Assembly (NCBI GenBank): GCA_017436785.1
Contig: JAFSCK010000122.1
Coordinates: 1 to 46,526 of the forward strand
Source of the DNA: Oscillospiraceae bacterium
GTDB lineage: Bacteria; Bacillota; Clostridia; Oscillospirales; Oscillospiraceae
Reading direction: 5' to 3'
Length of the DNA: 46,526 nucleotides
Positions 16,110 through 22,845 of this stretch are shown piece by piece; the first letter of the stretch is position 1; each line of letters begins with the position of its first letter. The notes below the pieces were generated by a model. The model did no database searches. It was not told where the DNA came from and was given only the letters and a program-made list of their open reading frames with translations. Made by a program: the position numbers and the translations under genes.

Positions 16110-17326
16110 ATATGCGAATGCAGGCGGAAACCATGATCCATACCGCCATCGGCGCGGTGCTGCCGGATGCAGCCGTGATCCGGGCGCTGGAAGGAAAACA
16201 GTTTCCCGGCCGGGTGATTCTGGTGGCGGTGGGAAAAGCCGCATGGCAGATGGCAAAGGCAGCGAAAAGCTGCTGCAGGCTGGACGGCGGCATCGTCATC
16301 ACCAAGTACGGCCATGTGCGGGAGCCGTTGGAGGGGTTGGACTGCCGGGAGGCGGGGCATCCCATCCCGGATGAAAATTCCTTTGCAGCTACGCAGGCTG
16401 CGCTGGAACTGACAGAAAATCTGAAAGAAAGGGATACGGTGCTGTTTTTGCTGTCCGGAGGCGGCAGCGCACTGTTTGAAAAGCCCCTGATCTCCGGGGC
16501 AGAATTGCAGGACATCACAGCCCAGCTTCTGTCCTGCGGGGCGGAGATCACCGAGATCAATACCATCCGTAAGCGGCTGTCTGCCGTCAAGGGCGGCCGA
16601 TTTGCCCAGCATTGTGCCCCGGCACAGGTTTTTTCAGTTGTACTGTCGGACATCATTGGCGATCCGCTGGATATGATCGCCTCGGGACCTGCCTATCCTG
16701 ACAGCAGCACCTGCGGTCAGGCGCTTGCCGTTGCAGAAAAATATGGGCTGCGGTTGTCAGACGAGGCACGGCGGTGTCTGGAAAGGGAAACGCCCAAGGT
16801 GCTGACCAATGTGCAGACCCAGATCACCGGCTCTGTCCGGGAGCTTTGCGCTGCAGCTGCCAGCGCGGCGGAAAACTTAGGGTATGTCCCGTACATTTTG
16901 ACGGACCGGCTGAATTGTCAGGCCAAGGAGGCCGGGGCATTTCTTGGTGCCATGGCAAGGACTTACCATAACTGCGGCAAAAAGCTGGCCTTCCTTGCCG
17001 GGGGAGAGACGGTGGTGAAGCTGACGGGCTCCGGTAAGGGCGGACGGAATCAGGAACTGGCACTGTCGGCAGCTGCGGCTATCGAGGGCTTGGAGAATGT
17101 ATGTATTTTCAGCATCGGCAGCGATGGCACCGATGGCCCCACCGATGCTGCCGGCGGCTACGCTGACGGCAAAACCGCACAGTCTCTTCGGCAAATGGGT
17201 ATTTCCATCCATGCTGTTTTACAGCAGAACGATGCCTATCATACCCTGCAAAAAACCGGAGGACTTATCATCACCGGCCCCACAGGCACCAATGTCAATG
17301 ACGTGGCGGTGGTGCTGATCGGATAA
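16106..17326 (+). CDS. Glycerate 2-kinase, MOFRL (DUF4147) type
   Basis: 406 residues. The N-terminal DUF4147 domain has VGKAAWQMAKAA, GHPIPDENS, and LLSGGGSALFEKP; the C-terminal MOFRL domain has LAGGETVVKLTGSGKGGRNQ and IGSDGTDGPTDAAGG. Members phosphorylate D-glycerate to 2-phosphoglycerate, linking glycerate or hydroxypyruvate to glycolysis. The ATG overlaps the hydrolase stop (ATGA). The two-gene operon suggests the hydrolase might release glycerate or a related acid from an ester, but nothing in the sequence proves it. Confidence 0.9.
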   Translation: MNMRMQAETMIHTAIGAVLPDAAVIRALEGKQFPGRVILVAVGKAAWQMAKAAKSCCRLDGGIVITKYGHVREPLEGLDCREAGHPIPDENSFAATQAALELTENLKERDTVLFLLSGGGSALFEKPLISGAELQDITAQLLSCGAEITEINTIRKRLSAVKGGRFAQHCAPAQVFSVVLSDIIGDPLDMIASGPAYPDSSTCGQALAVAEKYGLRLSDEARRCLERETPKVLTNVQTQITGSVRELCAAAASAAENLGYVPYILTDRLNCQAKEAGAFLGAMARTYHNCGKKLAFLAGGETVVKLTGSGKGGRNQELALSAAAAIEGLENVCIFSIGSDGTDGPTDAAGGYADGKTAQSLRQMGISIHAVLQQNDAYHTLQKTGGLIITGPTGTNVNDVAVVLIG

Positions 17327-17334
17327 AAACGTAC

Positions 17335-17406
17335 AGACTTTGCCTAAAGAATAAGGCGGTAAAGCATAAATCTATTGCTAAACCAGTTAAAAATCTAATT
17401 TCTCAT
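17335..17406 (-). pseudogene. Decayed 5' end of a second spo0A-site integrase
   Basis: On the minus strand the ATG at 17406 follows AGGAG within a hairpin, exactly as at the intact integrase start (28900). The next 19 codons share about 70 percent of bases with the integrase and keep its pattern (M-x-N at the start, W at codon 8, F-M-L-Y at codons 13-16), but TAG occurs at codon 4 and again near codon 21. The remnant runs into the 3' end of the glycerate kinase gene. It implies an earlier element of the same family at this site. Confidence 0.65.
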
Positions 17407-17411
17407 AGAAA

Positions 17412-17461
17412 AACACTCCTGCTTTCTTGGGCGGCTTATGCCCCAATAAAGCAGGAGTGTT
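17412..17461 (-). terminator. Terminator behind the displaced spo0A 3' end
   Basis: AACACTCCTGCTTT / AAAGCAGGAGTGTT, perfect 14-base arms, with TTTTTC on the minus strand after it. It shares arms and part of the loop (CCCAATAAAGCAGGAGT) with the hairpin at 28907-28955 behind the intact spo0A. Confidence 0.85.
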
Positions 17462-17573
17462 CCCTTAGTTGGCGAAGCTGCATGGAGGGATCTTCGTGCC
17501 GAATATCTGCTTAGCAGTAACGAAAGTGCGCAGATCCTTCGACTCGCTTTGCTCCCTCAGGCTAACAGAATGG

Positions 17574-17822
17574 TCAGAAGTTTGCCACTTCCGAGGACTT
17601 TAACTGCAATTGCAGCTTATCTGCAATAAGCGCAATAAACTCCGAATTGGTGGGTTTTCCTTTGGTATTACTGACCGTATACCCGAAAAATCTTTGCAGG
17701 GTATCCAGGTCGCCCCGATCCCAGGCTACTTCGATGGCGTGGCGGATAGCCCGCTCCACGCGGCTTGGCGTTGTTTGGAATGTTTTGGCGACTTGGGGGT
17801 AGAGTACCTTGGTGATGGCATT
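17574..17822 (-). pseudogene. spo0A: Displaced 3' end of spo0A (last 82 codons)
   Basis: The minus strand encodes the last 82 residues of Spo0A, starting at [10 protein letters not shown] and ending SSEVANF before TGA at 17574-17576. The amino-acid sequence is identical to residues 178-259 of the full-length Spo0A at 29072-29851, yet the DNA differs at about 50 of 249 bases, all silent. It contains most of the DNA-binding domain but no receiver domain. To its right, homology ends abruptly at 17822/17823. It is best explained as the original 3' end of spo0A pushed away when the element entered. Not expected to be a functional protein, although an outward promoter lies upstream. Confidence 0.88.
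17812..17822. repeat. Left attachment-site core of the spo0A element
   Basis: GTGATGGC plus three bases (one mismatch) is the last sequence shared with 29310-29320 before the two copies diverge. It lies at the Ile-Asn-Ala-Ile codons of spo0A. The exact crossover could be anywhere within a nearby identical block. Confidence 0.55.
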
Positions 17823-17944
17823 CACGGGCTTGTCAGCCCGTTGGAGGGGCTTCCAGAAGCGGGTAATTTGGAAGGGTTTTTGTGAAGGATTGATAGCTTT
17901 ATTCGTTGCCCGGTGTTTCCTTTCTTCATCGGGCTTGTAGTTAT

Positions 17945-17973
17945 ATTATAGTAGATTTCAATTTTTGAGTCAA
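17945..17973 (-). promoter_or_regulatory. Outward-facing consensus promoter at the element's left end
   Basis: Minus strand: TTGACT (17968-17973), 17 bases, TATAAT (17945-17950). It reads out of the element across the junction into the displaced spo0A 3' end. In an excised circle it would instead read across the joined ends into the element's own spo0A module and then the integrase. Confidence 0.75.
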
Positions 17974-18371
17974 GTTTCACCCCAATGAACATCTGAAAAA
18001 AGTTTTTTTGAGACTTTTTGAACTAAATTTTACTGTAATTGACCAAACTGCACAGAATAAGGACTTACTACCAACATTCGGAAGCCTTTTGCAAAATCGA
18101 AAACGCCATCTAATCCATAAGATACAGAAAATTATCATCTTTTTTACATCTTTTATTCCAAAAGCAAACATTATTTTATGAGGTTTCCAACAAGTTAATA
18201 ACATCTTTTTTACAACTGCGGAAAGACCTTGCTATGTGGCACATCGAAGTGCTGCCCCGAAGAAAGTTGAACAGCCGCCACCCTGTCGGCAAAGCAAGGG
18301 GATTATTCCTCAAATTCTTCTGTATTTCAGGAAAACAAGTCATGTAAAAACGACCGATTATAGGAAACCGT

Positions 18372-18380
18372 TGATATAAT
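18372..18380 (+). promoter_or_regulatory. Extended -10 promoter of the left operon
   Basis: TGATATAAT gives a TG extension plus perfect TATAAT (18375-18380), 70 bases before the first gene. No good -35 box is present, as is usual for extended -10 promoters. Confidence 0.5.
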
Positions 18381-18450
18381 AGGCTCATAACAAAGGGGAA
18401 AACAAAGACCCCAAAATAAATCAGAAACAATAAAATTGGAGGAATAAAAA

Positions 18451-18840
18451 ATGTATATCAACGAAAAGAAGATGGCTATTGAGATGACTAAGAAGTTTGC
18501 TTCCGCTGCCCGCAAGTTCGGTACTCAGGAGTACAGAAACCTTCAGGAAGCCCGCCGGGATTATCCCAACTTTAAGGTAGTCACCATCACCCGCAAGGCT
18601 CCTGCAAAGGATACCTTCAAGGGTCTGAACTATCCCTTTATGGAGAGCTACATCGAGAAGCACGATGATGCAAACCAGACCATTATGAAGGAGTATCTGA
18701 ACCTCCGTGGTCTGTCTGAGGATGCCAAGGACAATCTGGTAGAGCCTTACGACTACGGCAAGATGAAGAAGTGGTTCCTGAAGAAGTACCCTTCCATCGC
18801 CAATTTCCACAAGCAGTGCGACGATCTTGTTGCCGCTTGA
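18451..18840 (+). CDS. Unknown element protein A
   Basis: 129 residues, basic and rich in Lys and Tyr, with no signal or membrane helix. I do not recognise the family. It shares a clear pattern with the next gene: EY..LQ near residue 27, then KDTFKGLNYPFMESYI around residues 53-68, and KMKKWFLKKYPSIANF around residues 105-120. The tandem pair is therefore a duplication. GGAGG lies 10 bases before the ATG. Base composition is like a highly expressed host gene (many CTG, GGT codons), unlike the AT-rich leader. Small cytoplasmic nucleic-acid-binding protein is a guess from the charge only. Confidence 0.7.
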   Translation: MYINEKKMAIEMTKKFASAARKFGTQEYRNLQEARRDYPNFKVVTITRKAPAKDTFKGLNYPFMESYIEKHDDANQTIMKEYLNLRGLSEDAKDNLVEPYDYGKMKKWFLKKYPSIANFHKQCDDLVAA

Positions 18841-18884
18841 TCCGTATATCATTGACTGGCAACATTGTTTTGGAGGATATAAAG

Positions 18885-19367
18885 ATGATGAATGCTAAGA
18901 GTAGAATGAGAGTTTTTTATGCAGAGGGTGTAATTGAAATGAACACTACCTTTGCTAAGATGATGCAGAATCCTCTGTCCGACGAATACGCCCTGCTCCA
19001 GAAGATCCGCATGGAGAACCCCACCTTTTCTGTGCGCCGCCGTCAGATCAAGAGCAACCCCAAGAAGGATACCTACAAGGGTCTGACCTATCCTTACATG
19101 GAATATTATATCAGTACCCACGAGCCGGAGGATAAGGTAGATGCAGTTCTGGCACACTTTGAGGAGCTGAAGCTGATCTCCCAATGCCATGGTAAACGGC
19201 TGCGCTACCCCACCATCAAGAAGTGGTTTCTGGCTAGATACCCTGAGGTTGCCAAGTTTGGCATGGAGTTTGTTGCAGACGAAGACCCCGCTGCTTCTCA
19301 GGAGCCGATTCCTTTTGCGCCCAATGCTGCCATGCCTGAAGCTGCTGAACTGAAGGAGAGCGCTTGA
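18885..19367 (+). CDS. Unknown element protein B (paralogue of A)
   Basis: 160 residues from ATG 18885, with GGAGG at 18872-18876. An in-frame ATG upstream lies inside gene A and has no ribosome site. Residues about 40-130 align with protein A: EYALLQKIR, KKDTYKGLTYPYMEYYI, and TIKKWFLARYPEVAKF. The C-terminal 25 residues are acidic and Ala/Pro/Glu-rich and are not in A. No known family. The stop overlaps the following small frame (TGATG), so the genes form one operon. Confidence 0.7.
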   Translation: MMNAKSRMRVFYAEGVIEMNTTFAKMMQNPLSDEYALLQKIRMENPTFSVRRRQIKSNPKKDTYKGLTYPYMEYYISTHEPEDKVDAVLAHFEELKLISQCHGKRLRYPTIKKWFLARYPEVAKFGMEFVADEDPAASQEPIPFAPNAAMPEAAELKESA

Positions 19368-19465
19368 TGTATATGATGGTTAAGTTAATGGTGGATGGGC
19401 ATGGTATGACTGCTCAGGTAATCCATGCCCTCCCTGAGAGCTTTTGCGGGAGGGGTTGGCTATGA
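19367..19465 (+). CDS. Possible 32-residue protein
   Basis: ATG 19367 overlaps the stop of protein B and has AGGAG 8 bases upstream; its TGA at 19463-19465 overlaps the start of the next gene by 4 bases. The frame encodes a Met-rich peptide (MYMMVKLMVDGHGM...). The double coupling is the only evidence; it may act as a translational coupler and not as a protein. Confidence 0.45.
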   Translation: MYMMVKLMVDGHGMTAQVIHALPESFCGRGWL

Positions 19466-20025
19466 CGGAATATGTTGTGTTCTACGATGAATGGCTCCCC
19501 CTTCCAAAACCGGAGTTCAATGTGCTGGCTATGGTTGCGGAACAGGGTGGTGCGTACGTCGGAAACTTTTCTGATATGTGCCGATACTTAAATGTGACCC
19601 CACAGAGCCGCAACAGAGAACAACTTCGTTCTGCCATTGAATCCTTAACTTCAAAAGGTTTTCTTACTTGTGACACCAGAGGACGCACCCACCATCTGAA
19701 GGTGATTCCAAGAGAAACAGAAGTGAAGCTCCCCCGGCTCTGGGTGCAATCTGTCATCCGCCACGATTATTCTTCTGAGAAGGTAGCCTTTGCCCAAGTG
19801 CTGAAGGTATTCATGTGGATCACGCAGAACCGTATGAACGTTGTTACAAACGCCATGATTGCGGCGGAGCTAGGCATCTCAGAATCCACGGTCTGCGCTG
19901 CCAAGAATGTTCTGCAACATGAGTATGAGAACATCACCAAAAGGAAGGTATCTGAGAAATGGGGCAGCAGCTTCCGTTCTCTGGGACAGGAGCTTGCGGC
20001 AAGTGCATTGTGGATGGATATATAA
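19462..20025 (+). CDS. Helix-turn-helix protein, replication-initiator-like or regulatory
   Basis: 187 residues. Two winged-helix-like segments are suggested: residues about 15-75 (LAMVAEQGGAYVGNFSDMCR, then SAIESLTSKGFLTCDTRG) and about 110-170 (LKVFMWITQNRMNVVTNAMI, ESTVCAAKNVL). This layout is seen in plasmid initiators and in element transcription factors, and I cannot decide between them. ATG 19462 is set by GGGAGGGG upstream and the 4-base overlap. Last gene of the left operon, followed by a strong hairpin. Confidence 0.55.
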   Translation: MTEYVVFYDEWLPLPKPEFNVLAMVAEQGGAYVGNFSDMCRYLNVTPQSRNREQLRSAIESLTSKGFLTCDTRGRTHHLKVIPRETEVKLPRLWVQSVIRHDYSSEKVAFAQVLKVFMWITQNRMNVVTNAMIAAELGISESTVCAAKNVLQHEYENITKRKVSEKWGSSFRSLGQELAASALWMDI

Positions 20026-20090
20026 AAAGAGTTACTTTTTGCCTGATAATAAATTAAGAGAATTATTACCGGGCAAAAAGTAACTCTTTA
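20026..20090 (+). terminator. Long terminator hairpin of the left operon
   Basis: AAAGAGTTACTTTTTGCC pairs with GGCAAAAAGTAACTCTTT over 18 bases, with an inner TAATAA/TTATTA stem. Starts at the stop codon of the helix-turn-helix gene. Confidence 0.85.
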
Positions 20091-20150
20091 ATTCTTTGTG
20101 ATTTATCTACCCTCCTTAAAAAGCATGATTCTATGAAGTAATTTGCAATC

Positions 20151-20197
20151 GCTATTTTGCTACGAACGCTGCAACAGCAGCGTCGTGCAAAAGTAGC
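20151..20197 (+). ncRNA. Structured leader RNA candidate
   Basis: A long hairpin with single-base bulges: left GCTATTTTGC..ACGA.CGCT, right AGCGTCGTGCAAAAGTAGC, closing on GCAACAGC. It precedes the short TAG-containing gene at 20233 by 36 bases. Its regular pairing over about 18 pairs suggests a conserved RNA element such as an attenuator. Confidence 0.45.
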
Positions 20198-20232
20198 GAA
20201 TGCTTAGATAGAACCCAAAAGGAGGACAAAAT

Positions 20233-20424
20233 ATGTTTGAATGGTATGACAAATAGATCCCGGACTACTACCTCACCATGTACCTGGATGGTTACACCCC
20301 GGAGCAGATTCTTCATGCTGCCCGGCGTGGAATGATGCAAAGGCACCGGGAGCGCAATGCAGAACAGGCAGTAAAGACTTAGGTTGAAGCAGCTTTACGG
20401 GATGTGTTCAAGGACTTCAAATAA
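20233..20424 (+). pseudogene. Small gene with two in-frame TAG codons
   Basis: From ATG 20233 (GGAGGAC 6 bases upstream) the frame reads MFEWYDK, TAG, IPDYYLTMYLDGYTPEQILH..., TAG at 20380-20382, VEAALRDVFKDFK, then TAA at 20422-20424. With both TAGs read as one residue each the product would be 63 residues, acidic-basic and helical, and plainly protein-like throughout. Gln would fit both positions by context. No family is known to me. Either a pseudogene with two nonsense changes or a gene needing amber read-through. Confidence 0.6.
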
Positions 20425-20431
20425 CAAATGC

Positions 20432-20482
20432 GGCAGCCACTTTTCCAATCAACAGAGGTTGGAAAGGTGGCTGCCTTATTTT
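20432..20482 (+). terminator. Rho-independent terminator
   Basis: GGCAGCCAC-TTTTCCAA / TTGGAAA-GGTGGCTGCC followed by TTATTTTG, 8 bases after the TAA of the small gene. Confidence 0.85.
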
Positions 20483-20548
20483 GTTTTTATAAAAATATTT
20501 TGGTATAATTATTATAAATTGAAAATTAACTTTCAAGGAGGTGAGGTC

Positions 20549-20971
20549 ATGGCAAAAACCTATGCAGAAAATGTATGCGCCATGCTGCGCCGGAAGGGGC
20601 TTGCGCCCAAGTATGAGCATCCCGGTATTTACTGTATCAAAGTGGGCGGTTAGATCGTTTATATAGGCAAGAGCGAAAATATGCTGAAGCGTGTAGCATC
20701 CCATTATGTCGGCATTAAAACAAAATCAGAAAAGAAATACCGTCTGCTGTCCGAAATCCAGAGCAATGGATACGGGATAGAATTTGATGTTCTGTACTAT
20801 GCACAGTCAACAGGAACAGCAGCTATCCGGGAAGAGATCGGCAGAAAAGAGGGAGAATACATCCGATAGTACAAACCCGCACTGAATACCCAGATTCCCA
20901 AGGCAGAGAATTGGCACAAATGGGAAACCAATACTGTGGATGCGGCGGAAGTATTGCAGCAGTTCCTTTGA
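20549..20971 (+). pseudogene. GIY-YIG nuclease gene with two in-frame TAG codons
   Basis: ATG 20549 has a near-perfect ribosome site (AAGGAGGTGAGG). The frame runs to TGA at 20969-20971 with only two interruptions, TAG at 20651-20653 and 20867-20869. Read through, it gives 140 residues with GIY at about 31-33 and YIG 9 residues later, the basic helix NMLKRVASHY, and the conserved end KEGEYIR-x-YKPALNTQIP containing the catalytic Glu. The first TAG falls inside the GIY-YIG core, so the truncated product would be inactive. In such domains the residue before YKPxLN is often Gln or Lys. Frame, spacing and ribosome site are otherwise intact. Confidence 0.7.
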
Positions 20972-21298
20972 TCCTCCGTTTCGTCCCTCTTGGATCGTCC
21001 TGACGGGATAGATGTAAATTGTCGCACACGGGCGGGAAAACCGTTTTCTGAAATAAAAATGCAACTTCGTGGGAGTGTGGGTCACACAATTCCATGGTTA
21101 GGGAACGAAAATTTTTTATCCCGAATACCATCCCCCACCCCCTGACGATATAGGAAAACGACAACGGGAGAGGCAGCAATTGGCTGTCCCTCCCGTTTTA
21201 TCTGTTCAATTAAACAATTCGTTTACTTCGCACTTTTGGAACAACCAAAAGCAGCGGAAATCTGTTCAAACAAAGGCTGTTTCTGTTCACGAAAGAAA
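20972..21298. other. Intergenic stretch with terminator
   Basis: About 325 bases between the GIY-YIG frame and the 3' end of the XRE gene. Apart from the hairpin at 21163-21200 I see no gene or regulatory element. Confidence 0.4.
21163..21200. terminator. Bidirectional terminator
   Basis: AACGGGAG-AGGCAGC / GGCTGTCC-CTCCCGTT with T runs on both strands; separates the GIY-YIG gene from the convergent XRE gene. Confidence 0.75.
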
Positions 21299-21526
21299 TC
21301 AGACCGTTTCGTGGACATCTTCCCTTTTTACATACTCCATGAGATCACCGGGCTGGCAATCAAGGTATTCACAGAGACTTTCAATGGAACGGGTATCCAC
21401 ATGACCTGTTCCCTTTCTCATTTTTTCCAGTGTTGCGGTTCCTACAATTTTGTCCTTCCGCAAATCGTACATGGTTTTTTTCTTCTCTTTCAAGAGGTCA
21501 AAGAGTTTATTATAGACAATAGGCAT
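21299..21526 (-). CDS. XRE-family repressor (YozG/Cro-like)
   Basis: 75 residues from ATG 21526, which has AAGGATGGTG upstream; an earlier in-frame start lacks a ribosome site. Helix-turn-helix of the short XRE type: YNKLFDLLKEKKKTMYDLRK, IVGTATLEKMRKGTGHVDTR, LCEYLDCQPGDLMEYV. The divergent promoter region contains three matching 16-base palindromes, one of them inside the promoter of the rightward genes. It probably represses the rightward operon (21781 onward) and itself. Confidence 0.85.
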   Translation of the reverse strand: MPIVYNKLFDLLKEKKKTMYDLRKDKIVGTATLEKMRKGTGHVDTRSIESLCEYLDCQPGDLMEYVKREDVHETV

Positions 21527-21565
21527 ACTATCACCATCCTTGCGGTTGATTATAACACACAAAGA

Positions 21566-21581
21566 GCACTAAAGCTAGTAC
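21566..21581. promoter_or_regulatory. Operator 1 of the XRE repressor
   Basis: GCACTAAAGCTAGTAC, an imperfect palindrome near the repressor gene's own promoter (TATAAT on the minus strand at 21549-21554). Confidence 0.65.
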
Positions 21582-21600
21582 AAAAATTGCACAACAAAAC

Positions 21601-21616
21601 GCACTAGAATTAGTAC
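21601..21616. promoter_or_regulatory. Operator 2 of the XRE repressor
   Basis: GCACTAGAATTAGTAC, same pattern as operators 1 and 3 (GYACTAnnnnTAGTRY), centred 35 bases from each. Confidence 0.7.
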
Positions 21617-21627
21617 ATAATGCCATA

Positions 21628-21656
21628 TTGACTATGTACTAGCTCTAGTGTATAAT
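21628..21656 (+). promoter_or_regulatory. Repressor-controlled rightward promoter with operator 3
   Basis: TTGACT (21628-21633), 17 bases, TATAAT (21651-21656). The spacer is filled by the operator GTACTAGCTCTAGTGT (21636-21651), so bound repressor would block polymerase. Confidence 0.8.
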
Positions 21657-21671
21657 ATAGACATGAAGAAC

Positions 21672-21709
21672 AGGGGAACCCAATTTCAACACCGCTTGTT
21701 GTAACCCCT
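21672..21709 (+). other. Leader hairpin of the rightward operon
   Basis: AGGGG/CCCCT outer arms and CAACA/TGTTG inner arms in the 5' untranslated region just after the promoter. Possible attenuator or RNA stabiliser. Confidence 0.45.
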
Positions 21710-21780
21710 ACACCAAACACAAAGAGGCGGAGGCAGCCGGAGAGACGGCAACAAATTCAAATCACAAAGGAGAAAATAAT

Positions 21781-22056
21781 ATGTCTACCATCGAAATCAC
21801 ATCCAAGATCGAAGCTCTGAAGGAACTGGAAGCCCTGATCGACGAAGCCAAGGCAGAAGCCGAAGCCCTCCGGGACGAGATCAAAGCGGAAATGCTGAAC
21901 CGCAACACTGAAGAAATGGAAGTTGGTCAATACATTGTCCGCTGGACTTCGGTTCTCAGCCAGAGATTCGACAGCACCGCATTCAAGAAGGTCATGCCGG
22001 ATGTGTACAAGAGCTTCATTAAGCAGACCGCAAGCCGCCGCTTCTCCATCAACTAA
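21781..22056 (+). CDS. Small element protein with N-terminal coiled coil
   Basis: 91 residues. Residues about 3-45 form a charged coiled coil (KIEALKELEALIDEAKAEAE); the C-terminal half GQYIVRWTSVLSQRFDSTAF...SFIKQTASRRFSIN is compact and basic. Proteins with this C-terminal pattern are common in clostridial phage and island early regions, but I know no function. AAGGAG lies 9 bases before the ATG. First gene under the XRE-controlled promoter, so probably an early or excision-related function. Confidence 0.7.
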   Translation: MSTIEITSKIEALKELEALIDEAKAEAEALRDEIKAEMLNRNTEEMEVGQYIVRWTSVLSQRFDSTAFKKVMPDVYKSFIKQTASRRFSIN

Positions 22057-22063
22057 TAAAAAA

Positions 22064-22095
22064 GCCCTTGTCAGAGCGGCAACTCTGACAGGGGC
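22064..22095 (+). other. Intercistronic hairpin
   Basis: GCCCTTGTCAGAG / CTCTGACAGGGGC around CGGCAA (one G-T pair), directly after the coiled-coil gene. No T run follows. GGGGCAG here can also pair with CTGCCCC at 22150-22156, giving alternative folds before the SprT-like gene. Confidence 0.5.
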
Positions 22096-22180
22096 AGCCC
22101 AAGAAAAACTCACGACAGTCAATCAAGGGGTACGCTTATTATAAGCCTCTGCCCCTCCAAAATCAAGGAGGAAAATTCCC

Positions 22181-22831
22181 ATGAAACAACTGACCAGCTA
22201 CAACCGTGTCGCCGGATATCTCAATAAGGTTTTCGACCTTCTGAACGCTGAGTTCTTTGAAAGTGAGCTTTCAAGACCCACCATCACCATCCAGTCCACC
22301 CCCAAAGCCTACGGGCATTTCTCTCTGCGGGAAGATACCTGGGTGTCGAAGCTGGGCGGCACCCACGAAATCAACATTGGAGCCGGAACCCTGTCCCGTC
22401 CCATCGAAGAGGTTGCCGCAACACTGCTGCATGAGATGGTACACTACCACAATTATCTGCATGGTGTGCAGGATTGCAGCCGGGGCAACACCTACCACAA
22501 CCGCAAGTTTAAGGCTGCGGCAGAGGAACGGGGGCTGATCGTCACCCACTCCGACAAATACGGCTGGTCACATACTTCCCCTTCTGACCGCCTGTTGGAG
22601 TTCATTCTGGACAATGACCTGACCGACATTCTGATAAACCGCAACGAGTTTGGCGGCTTCCGCATCACTGGCACGGGTACTCACAGCGGTGTAACCTACG
22701 GCGGTGAAGCTCCCCGGAAATCCAGCAGCCGCAAGTATGTTTGCCCTTGCTGCGGTATGAGTGTCCGGGCTACGAAGGTTGTAAACATCGCTTGCATGGA
22801 CTGCGACGAACAACTGCTTTTGGTTGGATGA
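22181..22831 (+). CDS. SprT-like zinc metallopeptidase domain protein
   Basis: 216 residues. The HExxH motif LLHEMVHYHN (His84, Glu85, His88) with a third potential ligand in GNTYHNRKFK identifies a SprT-like (Spartan-type) domain. The C-terminus carries a zinc ribbon CPCCGMSV...CMDCDE. SprT domains cut DNA-crosslinked proteins in eukaryotes; in phage and islands the role is unproven. AAGGAGG precedes the ATG. The stop overlaps an ATG of the next gene region. Confidence 0.85.
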   Translation: MKQLTSYNRVAGYLNKVFDLLNAEFFESELSRPTITIQSTPKAYGHFSLREDTWVSKLGGTHEINIGAGTLSRPIEEVAATLLHEMVHYHNYLHGVQDCSRGNTYHNRKFKAAAEERGLIVTHSDKYGWSHTSPSDRLLEFILDNDLTDILINRNEFGGFRITGTGTHSGVTYGGEAPRKSSSRKYVCPCCGMSVRATKVVNIACMDCDEQLLLVG

Positions 22832-22845
22832 AAAGGGGGAAAATC

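Larger units (their letters stand above)
17826..18450. other. Left-end non-coding region of the element
   Basis: About 625 bases, AT-rich. It holds an outward promoter (17945-17973, minus), a run of imperfect TTTTTT-containing repeats near 18000-18210, and an extended -10 promoter at 18372 reading inward. A 14-base sequence CACCCCAATGAACA at 17978-17991 recurs inverted at 28915-28928 ahead of the integrase. No gene with a ribosome site is evident before 18451. Confidence 0.5.

Noticed and set aside
17823-17944. Open frame joining the element left end to the displaced spo0A fragment
   Set aside because: It has no start codon with a ribosome site and is interrupted upstream; treated as chance.
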